A stretch of DNA of 64,000 nt, taken from positions 206,424,244 through 206,488,243 of the forward strand of contig OY998180.1 in NCBI GenBank assembly GCA_963921935.1, given 5' to 3'. The stretch is from Galeruca laticollis. Lineage: Eukaryota > Arthropoda > Insecta > Coleoptera > Chrysomelidae. Below, one piece after another: positions 22,501 to 33,850 of this stretch; the first letter of the stretch is position 1, and each line of letters opens with the position of its first letter. Made by a program: the position numbers and the translations under genes. Below the pieces are notes generated by a model that was not told the origin of the DNA, made no database searches, and was given only the letters and a program-made list of their open reading frames with translations.

Positions 22501-24520
22501 TACACTTAAATGCGTAAATTCGATTCCAACTTGGAACTCTTTGTAATAATTTTAATAAACGGGCGAAACTGAAAAAGTCATGCTTGAATCAACTAACTAT
22601 TTTCAGTTTTAGAAAATATTAATGTTAAAATTTTTTCCCGCTATTTAATCCAATCAGATGCCTTGATTTTGACAGGCTGCCATGACGACAACCTAAATTT
22701 CTCGCGTGACCTAGCTGCAAAATTCATAAGTGATAATTTCCTTGGATTGACAGTTGTCACGTGCAGATGCCAGAATAACAGAAGTGTAGATTATTTTTGA
22801 TAAATATATATTTTCAATTTAAAAATAAGTACATCAACCTCAATTATTAATTGTGTTTTTGAAGTTTCTTTTCCACTTTATTTTTCGTCAATGACTGTGA
22901 GCTGTGATATTTCTTTACTAAATGTCTATGTTTCATGAAATGAAAGTAATAATTCGATATGATTTTCTTCTTTTCTTCTTATCAACACTGGATTTATGGG
23001 TGAAATATGGTATAATGTCACGAAGCATATTGTTCATATCTTTGAATAGATCTTCATGTTCGGGATTTAAGTCGGAATTATTTTCAAAATATGTTAAATA
23101 TTTTATATTTTTATGATAAGTTTGGATATTGATCAGATTCCGTACAATAGGAACAAAAATTCTATGATTGCCCTGTTGCGGCTAAAATGGCCTTCTCAAT
23201 ACCTTTTAGTTAAATTATGCAAAGTTGCTCAAGCCGGCTCTGTTTTAAATGTATCGCCATATCGTCTTTGTCAAAACGGAGTATTTAAACCAGTCTAACG
23301 ATATAGGTAAAACGAACACTACCGCTACGCTGAACGCAAATAATTATTGTGACTACTTTTTTGAGTGCACTGCGTGTTTCGGCTACAAGAGGCATCAGGT
23401 GAGTCATAGTTATAAATGTAATCTTTGGCCCCAACGCAACATGCCCATTCAATGTATGTTTTCTTTGCGACTCTAATTCTAATATGGCGAATAATGTGAA
23501 ACGTCATTTCATGAAAGCGCTCCAGTCACAGCCAACTTCACAGATGTTATGTTACCGCGTAAAATTATCATTGATATTGAATGGGTCATTAATAATTTTC
23601 CTTTCTCTCTAGTAGTATAAAATTATTTATAGTATCAAGAAATGTATTTATTCGAGACTCTGATTCCTACCTTTTTTGATTGGACAAAATGAGTAAAACC
23701 ACGTGAAATACCATCATGTACCTAGGTATAAAATTTTCGTACCGAATCTCCCGCTAGCTTCTATTATTCCCCGTAAATTTTTCCTCGGCTGCGAATTTTT
23801 ATTAGAAAATTTCGAAAAATTCGCACCTTGAAAAAATGTATTGCAAAATAATTTTCATAAGCTTCATTTAAATTGTGTTTTCACTTTAAAGAAGTGAATC
23901 AAATCAACATTTTCATACATCTTGTATTTTTGTTAATCCGTCAAATCACGTGGTTGCATCCATACAGCATCATCGGTAGTACCCATTAATTAGTTTGTTT
24001 ACATTTTTAGCATGTGGCAAGTAACGGTATAGAATACAATACAAGAATAGTGCTTCAAAATTCATAGGGGGTTTTGTAAACGCAATAGCAACCAATCATG
24101 TTTTCACTGAAAATCATGTTTGAATTATATTTGCCATATGGCGATGAGTTGCATTACTCTACGATTCGTTATATATTATTCTATATGAATCCGAAAGCTG
24201 GGTGATTTATTTTCACGTGGATATTCATTATTACCTCATTTTTGGTTTGACAAGGACTGAAATAGAGGATAGAAACATTTCAGCACAAACACTGTTATCC
24301 AAGCCCTCTAAATCCAAATTTTAAGGTTCATGTTTTGGAATACAATTTATGATAAAACAGTTAAGCACTTTTCTTTTTCTGCAACAAACATTTAGAACTA
24401 ACTGTAATATAATTACAAGATTTAGCCATATATCTTGTTATCATTTATGTTATCTTCATTTGCACGGAATAAACTTTTGTATTCACTTCCCATTTGGAGT
24501 AAATCATAAAGTTTAAAAAA
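22501..24520. other. No recognisable gene
   Basis: AT-rich sequence. 23300-23420 contains a slightly GC-richer stretch followed by CATCAG|GTGAGTCAT, a good donor-like site, but the upstream frame (23113-23298 or 23249-23476) matches nothing I know. Confidence 0.35.
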
Positions 24521-24527
24521 AATTAAG

Positions 24528-24563
24528 GGGCCATCATAGCCATATGTTATGTTATGATGGCCC
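24528..24563. repeat. Hairpin GGGCCATCATA / TATGATGGCCC
   Basis: A perfect 11-bp inverted repeat with a 14-base loop, about 240 bp downstream of the end of the second pogo transposase. It could be part of that element's terminal repeat; the matching far end was not found. Confidence 0.55.
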
Positions 24564-24803
24564 TCTTTATAAAAATTGTAAAAAGCCGATTTTTATAAAA
24601 AAATCCTTAGTATTTTTCAAGTAAAAGGCATTTAAAACTGAAAACGTTGTATTAAAAAAAATTATGTATTTCAATTATACTTATAAAGGAGAATAACTAC
24701 ATTTTTAGAAGCAATAAACAATATAAGAATACATTTCACACAAAAAATTATACCCAAACTTTTTAAAAGAAAAAGGGAAATGAATTTTTTTGTAATTCCA
24801 AAA

Positions 24804-25895
24804 TTAAAAATGCTTTGCTGGTTGACAAACATCACAAATAAAAGTCTTTGTTGACCTAGGAACATCAGCACATTCGCAATGACTCCAGCCGTTTCAACTC
24901 TGGCACTTTAGCCAGAATTCTTTAGGACGAGAACGAGAAAAGAGCTCGTTGCAATACAGACACGCTGCATCTGATTGATCACTATCGCTCTGTTCAGGCA
25001 CAACTTCCTCATCACTATCTTCTTTCCAATTTTTCTTCTGGCAACGTTTGCTGTTTTCCGTCGTGGACTTGAGGTATGCATTATTGAAAAGTTTTGTTAC
25101 TTTGAAGTGAGTCACAGTCCGTCCTGGGTTATCTCTCATCCTTTTTTGAATATTTATGTTATAAAAAGTTTGAAGCGGTGCAAAAAAGCAAACATCAAGG
25201 GGTTGGACTCGATGGGAATAATGGGCTGGAAGACAAAATAGTATTATTTCATTTTCCTCACTATATTCCAGCACTTCCAACCCCTTGTGACTACTATGCC
25301 CATCAAGGATTAAATGCACTTTATTTTCATTTGATGCTTTAACGTGCAAGACAAAGTGCTTTAGCCACTTGACAAATGTTTCAGTGTTCACCCAACCATT
25401 GTCTTGGCAAAATGGCACACTGCGTACTGGGGCTCCATCTATTAACTCTGCTTTAAATCGCTTAAAAGGAAAAATAAATGCGGGTGGAATAAAGGTTCCT
25501 ATAGCGTTCATACAACACACAGCGGTATAATTTTGCCCACGCTCAGCTCTGCTTATAATTCCAATTTGTTTCCGTCCTTTGGCCGCAAGAATGTTGGTAG
25601 ATTTCGTAGGAACTGTGCTCATCCCTGTCTCGTCAACATTGAAAATATTTTCAGGAGAGAATTTATATTTATCCATAACTTCTCCTGTGGAACGGAAAAA
25701 CAACTTAATGTTTTCTTTATTGAATGTCTGTGTTCTTGCGATAGATGTGTGCTCTGGAGTTCTTACAGCGATCGTTCGGTTCCTTGCCAGAAATCCTTTC
25801 AACCGCTTCCTACCAGCCATACCCTTTTCTGTATTAAATCGGTGGTTCATTTTATGCTTCTCGGCTATTTGCCAATTTTGTTATTGTTACAATAC
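24804..25895 (-). pseudogene. pogo/DDE_1 transposase with C-terminal PHD-like finger (copy 2)
   Basis: A long minus-strand frame (25850-24894), open slightly further upstream (WQIAEKHKMNHRF). It holds the end of the DNA-binding region (GMAGRKRLKGFLARN), the DDE core with NVDETG, LILDGHSSH and RVQPLDVCFF, an acidic linker, and a zinc finger (CLYCNELF...WLKCQ). A TGA at 24894-24896 replaces a finger cysteine. The frame then continues as NGWSHCECADVP...FICDVC to a stop at 24804. The HTH exon is missing upstream. Related to copy 1 but clearly a different lineage. Confidence 0.88.
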
Positions 25896-25965
25896 AGTGT
25901 TGTTTAAATTTAATTTGTGCTATTTTTATTTTCATTGCCAATTTTGTTATTATTGTAACACATTT
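25871..25965. repeat. Small direct duplication
   Basis: GCCAATTTTGTTATT with flanking similarity occurs at 25871 and again about 67 bp later, at the upstream edge of pogo copy 2. It may mark a damaged intron of the transposase. Confidence 0.5.
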
Positions 25966-26263
25966 TTGTTTGAAATTGAGATTGTAAAATAACTTGTATT
26001 TGTTTTGAACTACTTACGCTCAATCATTATTCGAAATTAAATGAACAATTAATTAATTTGTAAATTACTTACGTGTTTGCAGACTTTTGTTTAGAGGCAA
26101 ATTTCTACAACACCGTTCATTTTAGCTTCATAAAAGGTTATTAATGAAATTGACTGTCTCGACCCTTACTTCGTGGAATATGCACATATTAGTGTTTTTA
26201 AATGAAACTCACGGTCTCTAGTTAATTCCACAATATAATAAAAGTTATTGAAAATTCTAAAAA

Positions 26264-26303
26264 ATTGACAATTGTTTCGATAAATCAATATCATCGTCAG
26301 AAT
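26264..26303 (-). ncRNA. Hammerhead ribozyme-like motif 3
   Basis: On the minus strand: AUU, core CUGACGA, an unpaired U, stem II GAUA/UAUC, GAAA, palindromic stem III ACAAUUGU, C17, then AAU pairing with AUU. The longer stem III and C at position 17 make this the most canonical of the set. Confidence 0.75.
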
Positions 26304-26327
26304 GACAGAAGTTACATTTCATTTTAT

Positions 26328-26333
26328 ACCTAC
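26328..26333 (-). promoter_or_regulatory. 5' splice-donor-like site upstream of hammerhead 3
   Basis: The minus strand reads ATTAG|GTAGGTATAA, 25 nt upstream of the hammerhead. The opposite arm has CATCAG|GTAGGCATAA at 27452-27457. Confidence 0.4.
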
Positions 26334-26547
26334 CTAATGTTTAGTAGTTATTTTTGGCTAGACCAAGAAGTAACCTAACTTGTGATTGGCTTAATATATG
26401 TTTATAGAAAAAAGAAGAAGATGTTATATTACAATTACTGAAGCTTAGATATTATTAGCCTGGATATCATTTTTCCAATTAAGATCAGTATAACTGTGCA
26501 ATGATATAGAAAACCAGGAAAACTATATCTGCTGATCTTTACAATTA

Positions 26548-26910
26548 TCACTTAAGAAGACAGTTTATTAGTGGAGAACTTTCTAGATTTAACTGTTCAT
26601 TGACAACTTCATATTGTGGGTTTCTTAAATGTCTCATAATTTCCAGTTCTTCAAGGAAATCCAATTCTTGTTTCTTGTCACAAATATGCAGCACTTCTAG
26701 TTCTGTGTTAGGTGTCAATGAATGATTGGTGTCAAGTAGATGTTTTGCGTAGTGGTATTTATCTGGTTGTTTTAATCTGTATGCTCGTAAGTGCTCACTG
26801 TATCGTATTTCAAAATTCCTAAGGGTCTGACCCAAATAGACAGCATTACATTCTGGACATTTGAGTTTATATATACCACTATTAAAGAAGTCAGGTATAT
26901 ATAAACTCAA
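26548..26910 (-). pseudogene. PLE GIY-YIG endonuclease domain, left arm
   Basis: 120 codons on the minus strand. The core GIY-YIG fold is intact in sequence: SGIYKLKCPECNAVYLGQTL, then the catalytic region RYSEHLRAYR, a His (KHLLDTNH) and EELEIMRHLRN. The CPEC cysteine pair before the second motif is typical of Penelope endonucleases. The frame ends with a normal stop at 26548. The reverse transcriptase is absent; the coding sequence begins at the palindrome centre. Confidence 0.85.
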
Positions 26911-27223
26911 ATGTCCAGAATGTAATGCTGTCTATTTGGGCCAGACCCTTAGGAATTTTGAAATACGATACAGTGAGCACTTACGAGCATACAGATTAAA
27001 ACAACCAGAGTAATCCCACTACGCAAAACATCTACTTGACACCAATCATTCATTGACACCTAACACAGAACTAGAAGTGCTGCATATTTGTGAAAAGAAA
27101 CAAGAACTAGATTTCCTTGAAGAACTGGAAATTAGAAGACATTTAAGAAACCCACAATATGAAGCTGTCAATGAACAGTTAAATCTAGGGAGTTCTCCAC
27201 TAATAAACTGTCTTCTTAAGTGA
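26894..27223 (+). pseudogene. PLE GIY-YIG endonuclease domain, right arm
   Basis: A mirror copy of 26548-26877. It encodes the same GIY-YIG residues on the plus strand, but an in-frame TAA (about 27011) interrupts it where the left arm reads DKYHYAKH. It ends at the equivalent stop codon. Confidence 0.82.
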
Positions 27224-27481
27224 TAATTGTAAAGATCAGCAGATATAGTTTTCCTGGTTTTCTATATCATTGCACAGTTATACTGATCTTAATTGGAAAA
27301 ATGATATCCAGGATATCACCATAGGGCTAATAATATCTAAGCTTCAATATTTGTAATATCACATCTTCTTCTTTTTTCTATAAACATATATTAAGCCAAT
27401 CACAAGTTAGCTTACTTCTTGGTCTAGCCAAAAATAACTACTAAACATCAGGTAGGCATAAAATGAAATGTAACTTCTGTC

Positions 27482-27521
27482 ATTCTGACGATGATATTGA
27501 TTTATCGAAACAATTGTCAAT
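27482..27521 (+). ncRNA. Hammerhead ribozyme-like motif 4
   Basis: The mirror of motif 3: AUU, CUGACGA (27485-27491), an unpaired U, GAUA/UAUC, GAAA (27507-27510), stem III ACAAUUGU, C17 at 27518, then AAU. All core bases are identical to motif 3 although the arms differ elsewhere. Confidence 0.75.
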
Positions 27522-27599
27522 TTTTTAGAATTTTCAATAACTTTTATTATATTGTGGAATTAACTAGAGACCGTGAGTTTCATTCAAAAACACTAAAGG

Positions 27600-28260
27600 T
27601 TATTAGTTTTTTGACTAAAAACAATCAGGCAATTAAAAAAGAACTTGCTCCAGTGGCGTAAAAAATAAGGGGATAAAAGTGACAACTAATCCTGACAGTG
27701 CGCCACTGGGTAAATTTTTCCAAAGTTTGTTTATGTCAAAATATTACTTTATTAAGAAGCATATAGGTCACCAAATTTGAAAAAAAAAATTTAAAGGCGT
27801 TCTTGATTTATGGCGAATTTTTTATTTTCATTTAAAATTTTGAACACCCTATATCTCAGCAACTAGGCCCCGTAAGGGTTCGTATTTCTATATCAAAATG
27901 AATCATTTATTGAGATATCTTTGTGGTAGAACGTTGTCGGTCGAATGTAGAAACACCCTGTAGATTTCAATTAATATGAAAACAATGAATTCTATATAAA
28001 GTTATGACACATTTAGATTATCAACATTACCACAAAATCATGTTATTTGAAACTAACAGAGAAATATACCGAAATTTTAATAAAAAGTGTTCTCAAAACA
28101 TTATGAAGGGACTTTTGTAGTGAAAAATGGGTAATTTCTGGTTATTTATGTATTATTTCCCATAATATACTACACTGAAATCTTCCAATGATTGTTAAGT
28201 TGAATACAAAAGCGACAGAAGACAATGACAGCAATTAATAAAACAGAATAGCCTGTATAA
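27600..28260. other. Non-coding, with fragments of a common insect repeat
   Basis: Contains ACACCCTATATCTCAGCAAC (27843) and ACACCCTGTAGATTTC (27953), end-type words seen in many insect MITEs. No gene. Confidence 0.4.
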
Positions 28261-28266
28261 CAAACT

Positions 28267-28744
28267 GTGGAATCGGGGTTTTCTGTATCCGAATTAACAA
28301 AGATATATGTATATACATCCCCGGCGTCCTATGTAGAATGTAAAAGCGTCCGATGTCCGGCTCGCGTCTTGTCAATGACGAGTGAGAAATGGTATTGTGG
28401 CCTTTGTCATCCGAATAATGACTTCTTGGTAGATAAGGCGGTCAGAACGGCATCGGTAGTGGCAGTCAATTTCGATGGTCACTTGCGTGCATCGTATTTG
28501 TATTGTCCGCTGCGGGCGAATCATTGTTGCCCGCTAAATGGAGTGTGAAGCGATAGTGAGTGACCAACAGACTCGCACCGACTTATCTTTGGTCGCAAAC
28601 AATACATCGAATTCGTTGCAGAAACCGAAAGGACGAGGAGAGGACGAAGGACAAGATTTCGCACCAGTTTGGCGGGTTTGCGCTCTCATATCTCATATAC
28701 TGTGTCTGTGTGTGTCTTGTTTCCTGACCACTAGACATGATTGA
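28267..28744 (+). other. GC-richer island with two overlapping reading frames
   Basis: 28267-28548 (93 codons) and 28538-28744 (68 codons) overlap by ten bases in different frames. Base composition is clearly richer in G and C than the surroundings. The first frame contains a C-x4-C...WYCGLCH arrangement that looks faintly like a zinc finger (PHD-like). I do not recognise a family. It could be a host exon, or an older transposon C-terminus. Confidence 0.3.
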
Positions 28745-28749
28745 ACCCC

Positions 28750-30958
28750 TCTTCCGGATTAACTATCTATCGATATCCTGATAACTAAACTGGGAATTGA
28801 AGCTAATAATCGGACACACACTATCAATTCATCGCTACAAAAAACACAGGATAAGTTCAATTTGGAAGAAGGGAATATGTGTGGTTTAAGAAAATCAACT
28901 GACAAATAAACAGGCTGGAGAAAATATTCCCGTTGCTCTGGTGTGTGGGATACTAATTCATAAAAATAACAGGCATTAGAATATAAACATACATGATTAT
29001 TCTTCGGGCAGATTTACGAGTATATAGTTTTCCCAAATTGATGTTTGAGAAAAACTCTTCATTTTGAGAGAATAATATGAAGTAGGTCTATGCTTGGACA
29101 CTTGTTAACTAAACTACAGCCAAACATGAAATCTCTCCTTAGTCTTGGACAATCACTGTTAACTAATCGTGAGATTTTTGTGTGACAACGGTCGATAACT
29201 CCGTTATTATGGAAATTATCCGAAGAAGCTATTATCAAAAAAAATATAGGGAGCAGCATTCTCGTTACCTGGAAAATATGACGATATCTACAGGGTGGCT
29301 CATAGCTGCGTGACAAAGCAAACATACGTTTCTTTTAATGGTGACACCCTTTATATTTTCTCATATTTAGATTTCCCCTATAATCCTCGTTCTTACAATA
29401 ATATATTATAAATCATCACTTGAATCATAAAAGAAAACGGTTCAAAGCAATAATTATTGTTATTTAAAATCCTACCTTTTTGTTGTAGTGTGACCAAATT
29501 CACTAACTAATACAATTTCCATCAGACTAACGATACGTAATGTTCATACTTAGGATTAATTTATATGTATCAGAAAAGAAACCAACTTAATGTTATAATT
29601 AGAGATTCATCATTATTATTTTGTAAACTACAATTTAATTAATAACTTATAACCTATGTAAGGAGATAATGATAAAACAGCTGTTAGTTAAATTTGATGA
29701 GGATGCAAGTAACAAATTTTTAAATTACTGAAAGTTTATATTTAATAGTTAGATGCTTAGAAAATAAAATGAAAATGGAACAATTGCATATATGTTGTTT
29801 ATTTATTTATGTTGTAAAATTGATGTAGATAGAGTTTAAAAGTATACCTATGAAAGGAATTTGAAATGAGAAAAAAGGTATTAAAACACTTAAAAGAACG
29901 AGTTTGAAAATTTTGTGATGTAGTGAGCATAATGAAGTGTATAAAAAGGGACCATAAGACATTTATGTTAATAATGATGTAATTTAGAACATTTATTTAA
30001 TATGACAATCGATCACTGTTAAACAAAATAATATCAAGCAGCATATGAATATCCGGTAAGAAAAGTTTGCTTAGAAAAAACAAATGAGAGTCGTCGGGGA
30101 GATTTGAAACGAGAACTGCATGTAGTTCACCTCCACAAAATTTTGAAAATTGGTTGAAATTGTGAATTCAATTTATAAGTAAAGACACGGCAAAAAGTTT
30201 GGACCAGTTTGCCAATCGGGAGGTACGGATGCGGGAAGAAGATACAGACAATTGGTGGTCCATAGCAGTGCATAAGGGACGCCAAGGAGCAGACATTTTG
30301 AATTTTGAAAATTGTAACAAAATAAGGTCAATGAAATTCCTTCTTTGGGTCCCAAAGCAAAAATTTATAATAAAATGATCATTTTTCTCAATTAAAAACA
30401 AATAAATATGAAGGCCATAGTAAATAACTAAAAGGCTAAAATTCAAAATCAAACTAGCGCTAATTTATAATAAGAATAATTAATAAGAATTTACTTACCT
30501 GTTTTAAAGTTTGCCAGTATATATTAGTATATAAGTAAAATCCATATATGTAATGTTATCCTTTCTCTTAATATCAAATAATTTTTTTATCAAACAAATG
30601 TAAATATCTTGTATAATCTTAGTTCAATAATACGTAAAGGAAACGTTTAACTCTTTCTTGTTGATGATCAAGGATGCAAGAAAATATCGATTTGCGCAAG
30701 TATTGTTTCTCAAGGTTATATGCATTTCTTCTAGCATATCGTAAACGCTAGTGGCGTGACACAATTTGATTCCTTCAAAAAAATGTTTTGAATAAATAAC
30801 AAAAATTTTAAAACGAATTAAAATATATATCAACATTGTTTCAAATAATTTATTTATTAAATACATATGAAAAATATCAGTTAATTTCTCACATATCTCA
30901 GCGCATGAACCCAAAGAGATGGAGAGAGTACTTCATGCGCCGGTTTATATATAAGTTT
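28750..30958. other. No recognisable gene
   Basis: AT-rich. 29285-29345 carries TACAGGGTGGCTCAT and, about 50 bp on, GTGACACCCTTTATAT, a possible very short MITE or solo end pair. Nothing else is supported. Confidence 0.35.
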
Positions 30959-31936
30959 AATTCACGCAAAAAAGGGCTACTGAAACAGAGTGGTAACCGC
31001 GGACATACATGTTTCTGGCTCATTTGCCGTCTTCAGCACGGTATAACCAAATAAGAATGTGAAGTTTGAGAGCAAAGATGTTAATCGAAACATGGTGGAA
31101 GATCCCGAGTTTTCAGGACAACAACCAAAGTCGACACGGAGGCGCATATAGCCGCCACCATGAACCTTCCGACCCAAAGTAAATAACAAAGAAGATTTAG
31201 GAATATCGCGTGATATGTTAACAACAACATCAAAGAGATTCATGGGTAATTCACGCAAAAAAGGGCTACTGAAACAGAGTGGTAACCGCGGACATGCATG
31301 TTTCTGGCTCATTTGCCGTCTTCAGCACGGTATAACCAAATAAGGATATGTAATTTTGGAGCAAAGATGTTATTCGAAACATGGGAAAACACAAAACAAC
31401 GTATTTCAGCAGGGAAACTATTTGTGCCTTCAATTGGAAGATCCCGAGTTTTCAGGACAACAACCAAGATCGACAGGAAGTCCCCCGCCATGAACCTTCC
31501 TGTTCCAGTAGCCTTTTTTGCGTGAATTACCCATGATTCTCTTTGTTGTTGTTGTTAACATATCACGCGATATTCCTGTATCTTCTTTGTTATTTACTAT
31601 GGGTCGGAAGGATCATGGCGGGGGGCTATATGCGCCTCCGTGTCGATCTTGGTTGTTGTCCTGAAAACTCGGGATCTTCCAATTGAAGGCACAAATGAGA
31701 GTTTGGTTTCCCTGCTGAAATCCGTTGTTTTGTGTTTTCCCATGTTTCGATTAACATATTTGCTCCCAAATGTCACATCCTTATTTGGTTATACCGTGCT
31801 GAAGACGGCAAATGAGCCAGAAAGAAACATGCATGTCCGCGGTTACCACTCTGTTTCAGTAGCCTTTTTTTGCGTGAATTACCCGTGAATCTCTCTGTTG
31901 TTGTTGTTAACATATCACGCGATATTCCTACCTCTT

Positions 31937-31940
<4 letters not shown>
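30959..31940. repeat. Complex repeat: direct and inverted copies of a ~290-350-bp unit
   Basis: Units start with TAATTCACGCAAAAAAGGGC. Two copies run on the plus strand (from 30959 and 31248), then one in reverse (31531-31882) and a partial reverse copy (31883-31940) cut by (TA)n. The middle unit (31247-31530) is bounded by 25-bp inverted copies of GTAATTCACGC...CTACTG. All units share GGAAGATCCCGAGTTTTCAG, the CGCGGACAT motif and TTTGCCGTCTTCAGCACGG. Reading frames within it (VVVLKTRDLPIEGTN) recur in several copies but resemble no protein known to me. Confidence 0.8.

Positions 31941-32000
<60 letters not shown>
31940..32000. repeat. (TA)n microsatellite
   Basis: A pure TA run between the complex repeat and the 3' end of a PLE terminal repeat. 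Confidence 0.97.
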
Positions 32001-32003
<3 letters not shown>

Positions 32004-32240
32004 AGTTGAGGGTTAGTAGCCTGACTAAATTAATTAAGGAACTAACTAACTTCAAATCGTCAAAGGTGAAATAAGAAGTGAACTCTTTTATCTGTTCAAG
32101 CTTTCGAGACTTTATTGGCTCTTCATCAGGAACTTTACAATAAATTATTAAATGTCGAACGACTAATAACAAGAATTGAATATTTTTACTTACGAAAGTG
32201 AGGTTAAATTTGTTTGATGTCAATAAAATGTAGATAACAA
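32001..32240 (-). mobile_element. PLE terminal repeat (solo)
   Basis: A terminal repeat with no adjacent coding sequence. The minus strand holds CTCACTTTC|GTAAGTAAAA (donor-like, 32188-32193), a hammerhead (32094-32133) and an end at the (TA)n array. The flanking ACTTAC...GTGAGGTTA block matches the repeats at 0.2 and 63.0 kb. Confidence 0.7.
32094..32133 (-). ncRNA. Hammerhead ribozyme-like motif 5
   Basis: On the minus strand: GUUC, core CUGAUGA, an unpaired A, stem II GAG/CUC, GAAA, palindrome AGCU, U17, then GAAC, giving a 4-bp stem I with GUUC. The stem I bases differ from motifs 1, 2 and 9 but stay complementary, which is covariation support. Confidence 0.72.
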
Positions 32241-32579
32241 ACAAATGATATATAGACACAACAATTAAAATTAATATTAAAAGGAAAAGATAATAATAAT
32301 TCAATCAATAATAATTTTTTAACTATTATATTAGTATCGCATAATAAAATTTAAGAAATTTTCTACCACATTTATTAAACACTTATAAATATTTTATAAA
32401 ACAGTTTTATTGTATTTTTATAAACATCGTATATCTGTTTCATAGTAGTTGCTATAATATAAATATATTATACAAACAAAATATTTTATAAATTGAAAAC
32501 GTTTCTGAGACTAACATTGTTTTATAATATTTATCGCCAAAACATTTCCGACTATTATAAAATAGCAAATTGTTAATTG

Positions 32580-33398
32580 GGTTGCGTATGCAGGATACAA
32601 TGGCCGAAATTACAATTAGGCGCTTTATTTTTTATTAGTGACACTGCTCCTGCTGTTTTACCCGTCATTGCCTTGGCCCCATCTGTACAAATGTCAATGC
32701 AACTGAGATATTTTCTTCGACAAATATATTTATTTTATTAAAAATTTCTTCTACGGTAGTATTTGTGGGCAGCAATGAACACATAAGCATGTTTCCTTCA
32801 AAAGAACTTCCATATGGATATCTCATGATAATCAGCAAGATAGGCGGACCAGTGACTTCAGTAGAAAGATGCTTTGCAGATTTTTCATCAATCATACATT
32901 CGATTATGTCTAATAAACATGGCCTTATTAAATTCTCAGCGATAGTGTGTGCTTCACCTGGTTGTGCAATGCGATAGCTAACTATATATGATGCATACGT
33001 GGCATTTTTATTGATAGTTTGGATTACAAGCATCATCGTTTTTTGACTTTCCAATAATTGTTCTTTTTTACGTACAAAAAATTCTATATTCTTGTTTTTA
33101 GACTCGGGGGGTACAGTTTCCAAATGTCGGGGCAAATTGGCAGGTGCCATAGAACTATTAGGAAGCAGTTAACTACATAACATACAGAGAGGTGAACCGT
33201 TGGAATCAACAAATCCGAAACTGATATATGATTCATCATACTTCCTTTTTTCGTCCTTGAAACTGTGGAGCTTGATGTCGTTGCATAATCGTCTGCATCG
33301 GTAATTGCTGTATACTCTGCGTATACTATTTTTGAACATTCGGCTTCGTTAGATGATATTGTTGCAACACATTTACCGCCTTTAAGCCAACGTTCCAT
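32580..33398 (-). pseudogene. ZBED-type hAT transposase, N-terminal half
   Basis: The minus strand begins MERWLKGGKCVATISSNEAE (33398), then a BED-like finger region readable only by switching frame (RKYDESYISFGFVDSNGSPL, then CMLCS and a TAA), then MAPANLPRHLETV...NKNIEFFVRKKEQLLESQ (33150) and SYRIAQPGEAHTIAENLIRP. A deletion removes residues before LLIIMRYPYGSSFE. A further shift leads into CIDICTDGAKAMTGKTAG, the RNase H-like catalytic strand. It ends at about 32600. The family resembles ZBED5-like insect hAT elements. Dead by several lesions. Confidence 0.82.
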
Positions 33399-33479
33399 TC
33401 TTCTTTATTGAGTGAAGAGTTTAGTCCAAAGAAGAAATGTACAAAACTGATACAATCAGAATAGAGCAGTAGAAGAATA

Positions 33480-33850
33480 CCTAAACATTTCGTTTAAAAT
33501 TCGCAATTCGCTAGCTAGCTTGTAAGTAGGTCTTTTATAGTCCTAACCTCGATCTCGAACCTTCTCAAAAATACTCGAGTCGGCGCCTTTGATGAATAAA
33601 AAGCCGAAATAAAAATAGAAATACAAAAAATGCGGTGTAAACAATTTCGACTTTGTGAGCGTGCACAAGTAGATATCGGCGGTGGCGGCATAGTAAAATT
33701 GTACCGTTGTGGGTGGCGACTAAGTTCAGCTGCGCGTCGTGATACGCTCACGTCAAAACGTTCGACCAGATAGGTGTTTTTTTTCTGAATTCTTGCAGAA
33801 TCCCCACTAGGGTATCGCAGAACCCTAGAGTTCCGCGGAATACACTTATA
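33480..33850 (-). mobile_element. 5' region of the hAT element
   Basis: Upstream of the transposase start the sequence becomes GC-richer and ends in an area with AGAACCCTAGAGTTCCGCGG (33820-33839), a palindromic word of the type found at ends of this hAT group. The exact 8-bp target duplication was not identified. Confidence 0.45.

Larger units (their letters stand above)
26191..27594. repeat. 1.4-kb palindrome of two PLE 3' ends
   Basis: The left arm (26191-26877) and right arm (26894-27594) are reverse complements at high identity, separated by 16 bases. Each arm carries a GIY-YIG gene 3' part, a donor-like site, a hammerhead and the element's 3' end, read outward. Small differences (for example CAGATAAATACC versus CAGAGTAATCCC) show that the arms have diverged since formation. 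Confidence 0.9.

Noticed and set aside
23249..23476. Possible host exon ending at CATCAG|GTGAGT
   Set aside because: A good donor word but the frame has no recognisable protein content, and no partner exon is visible.
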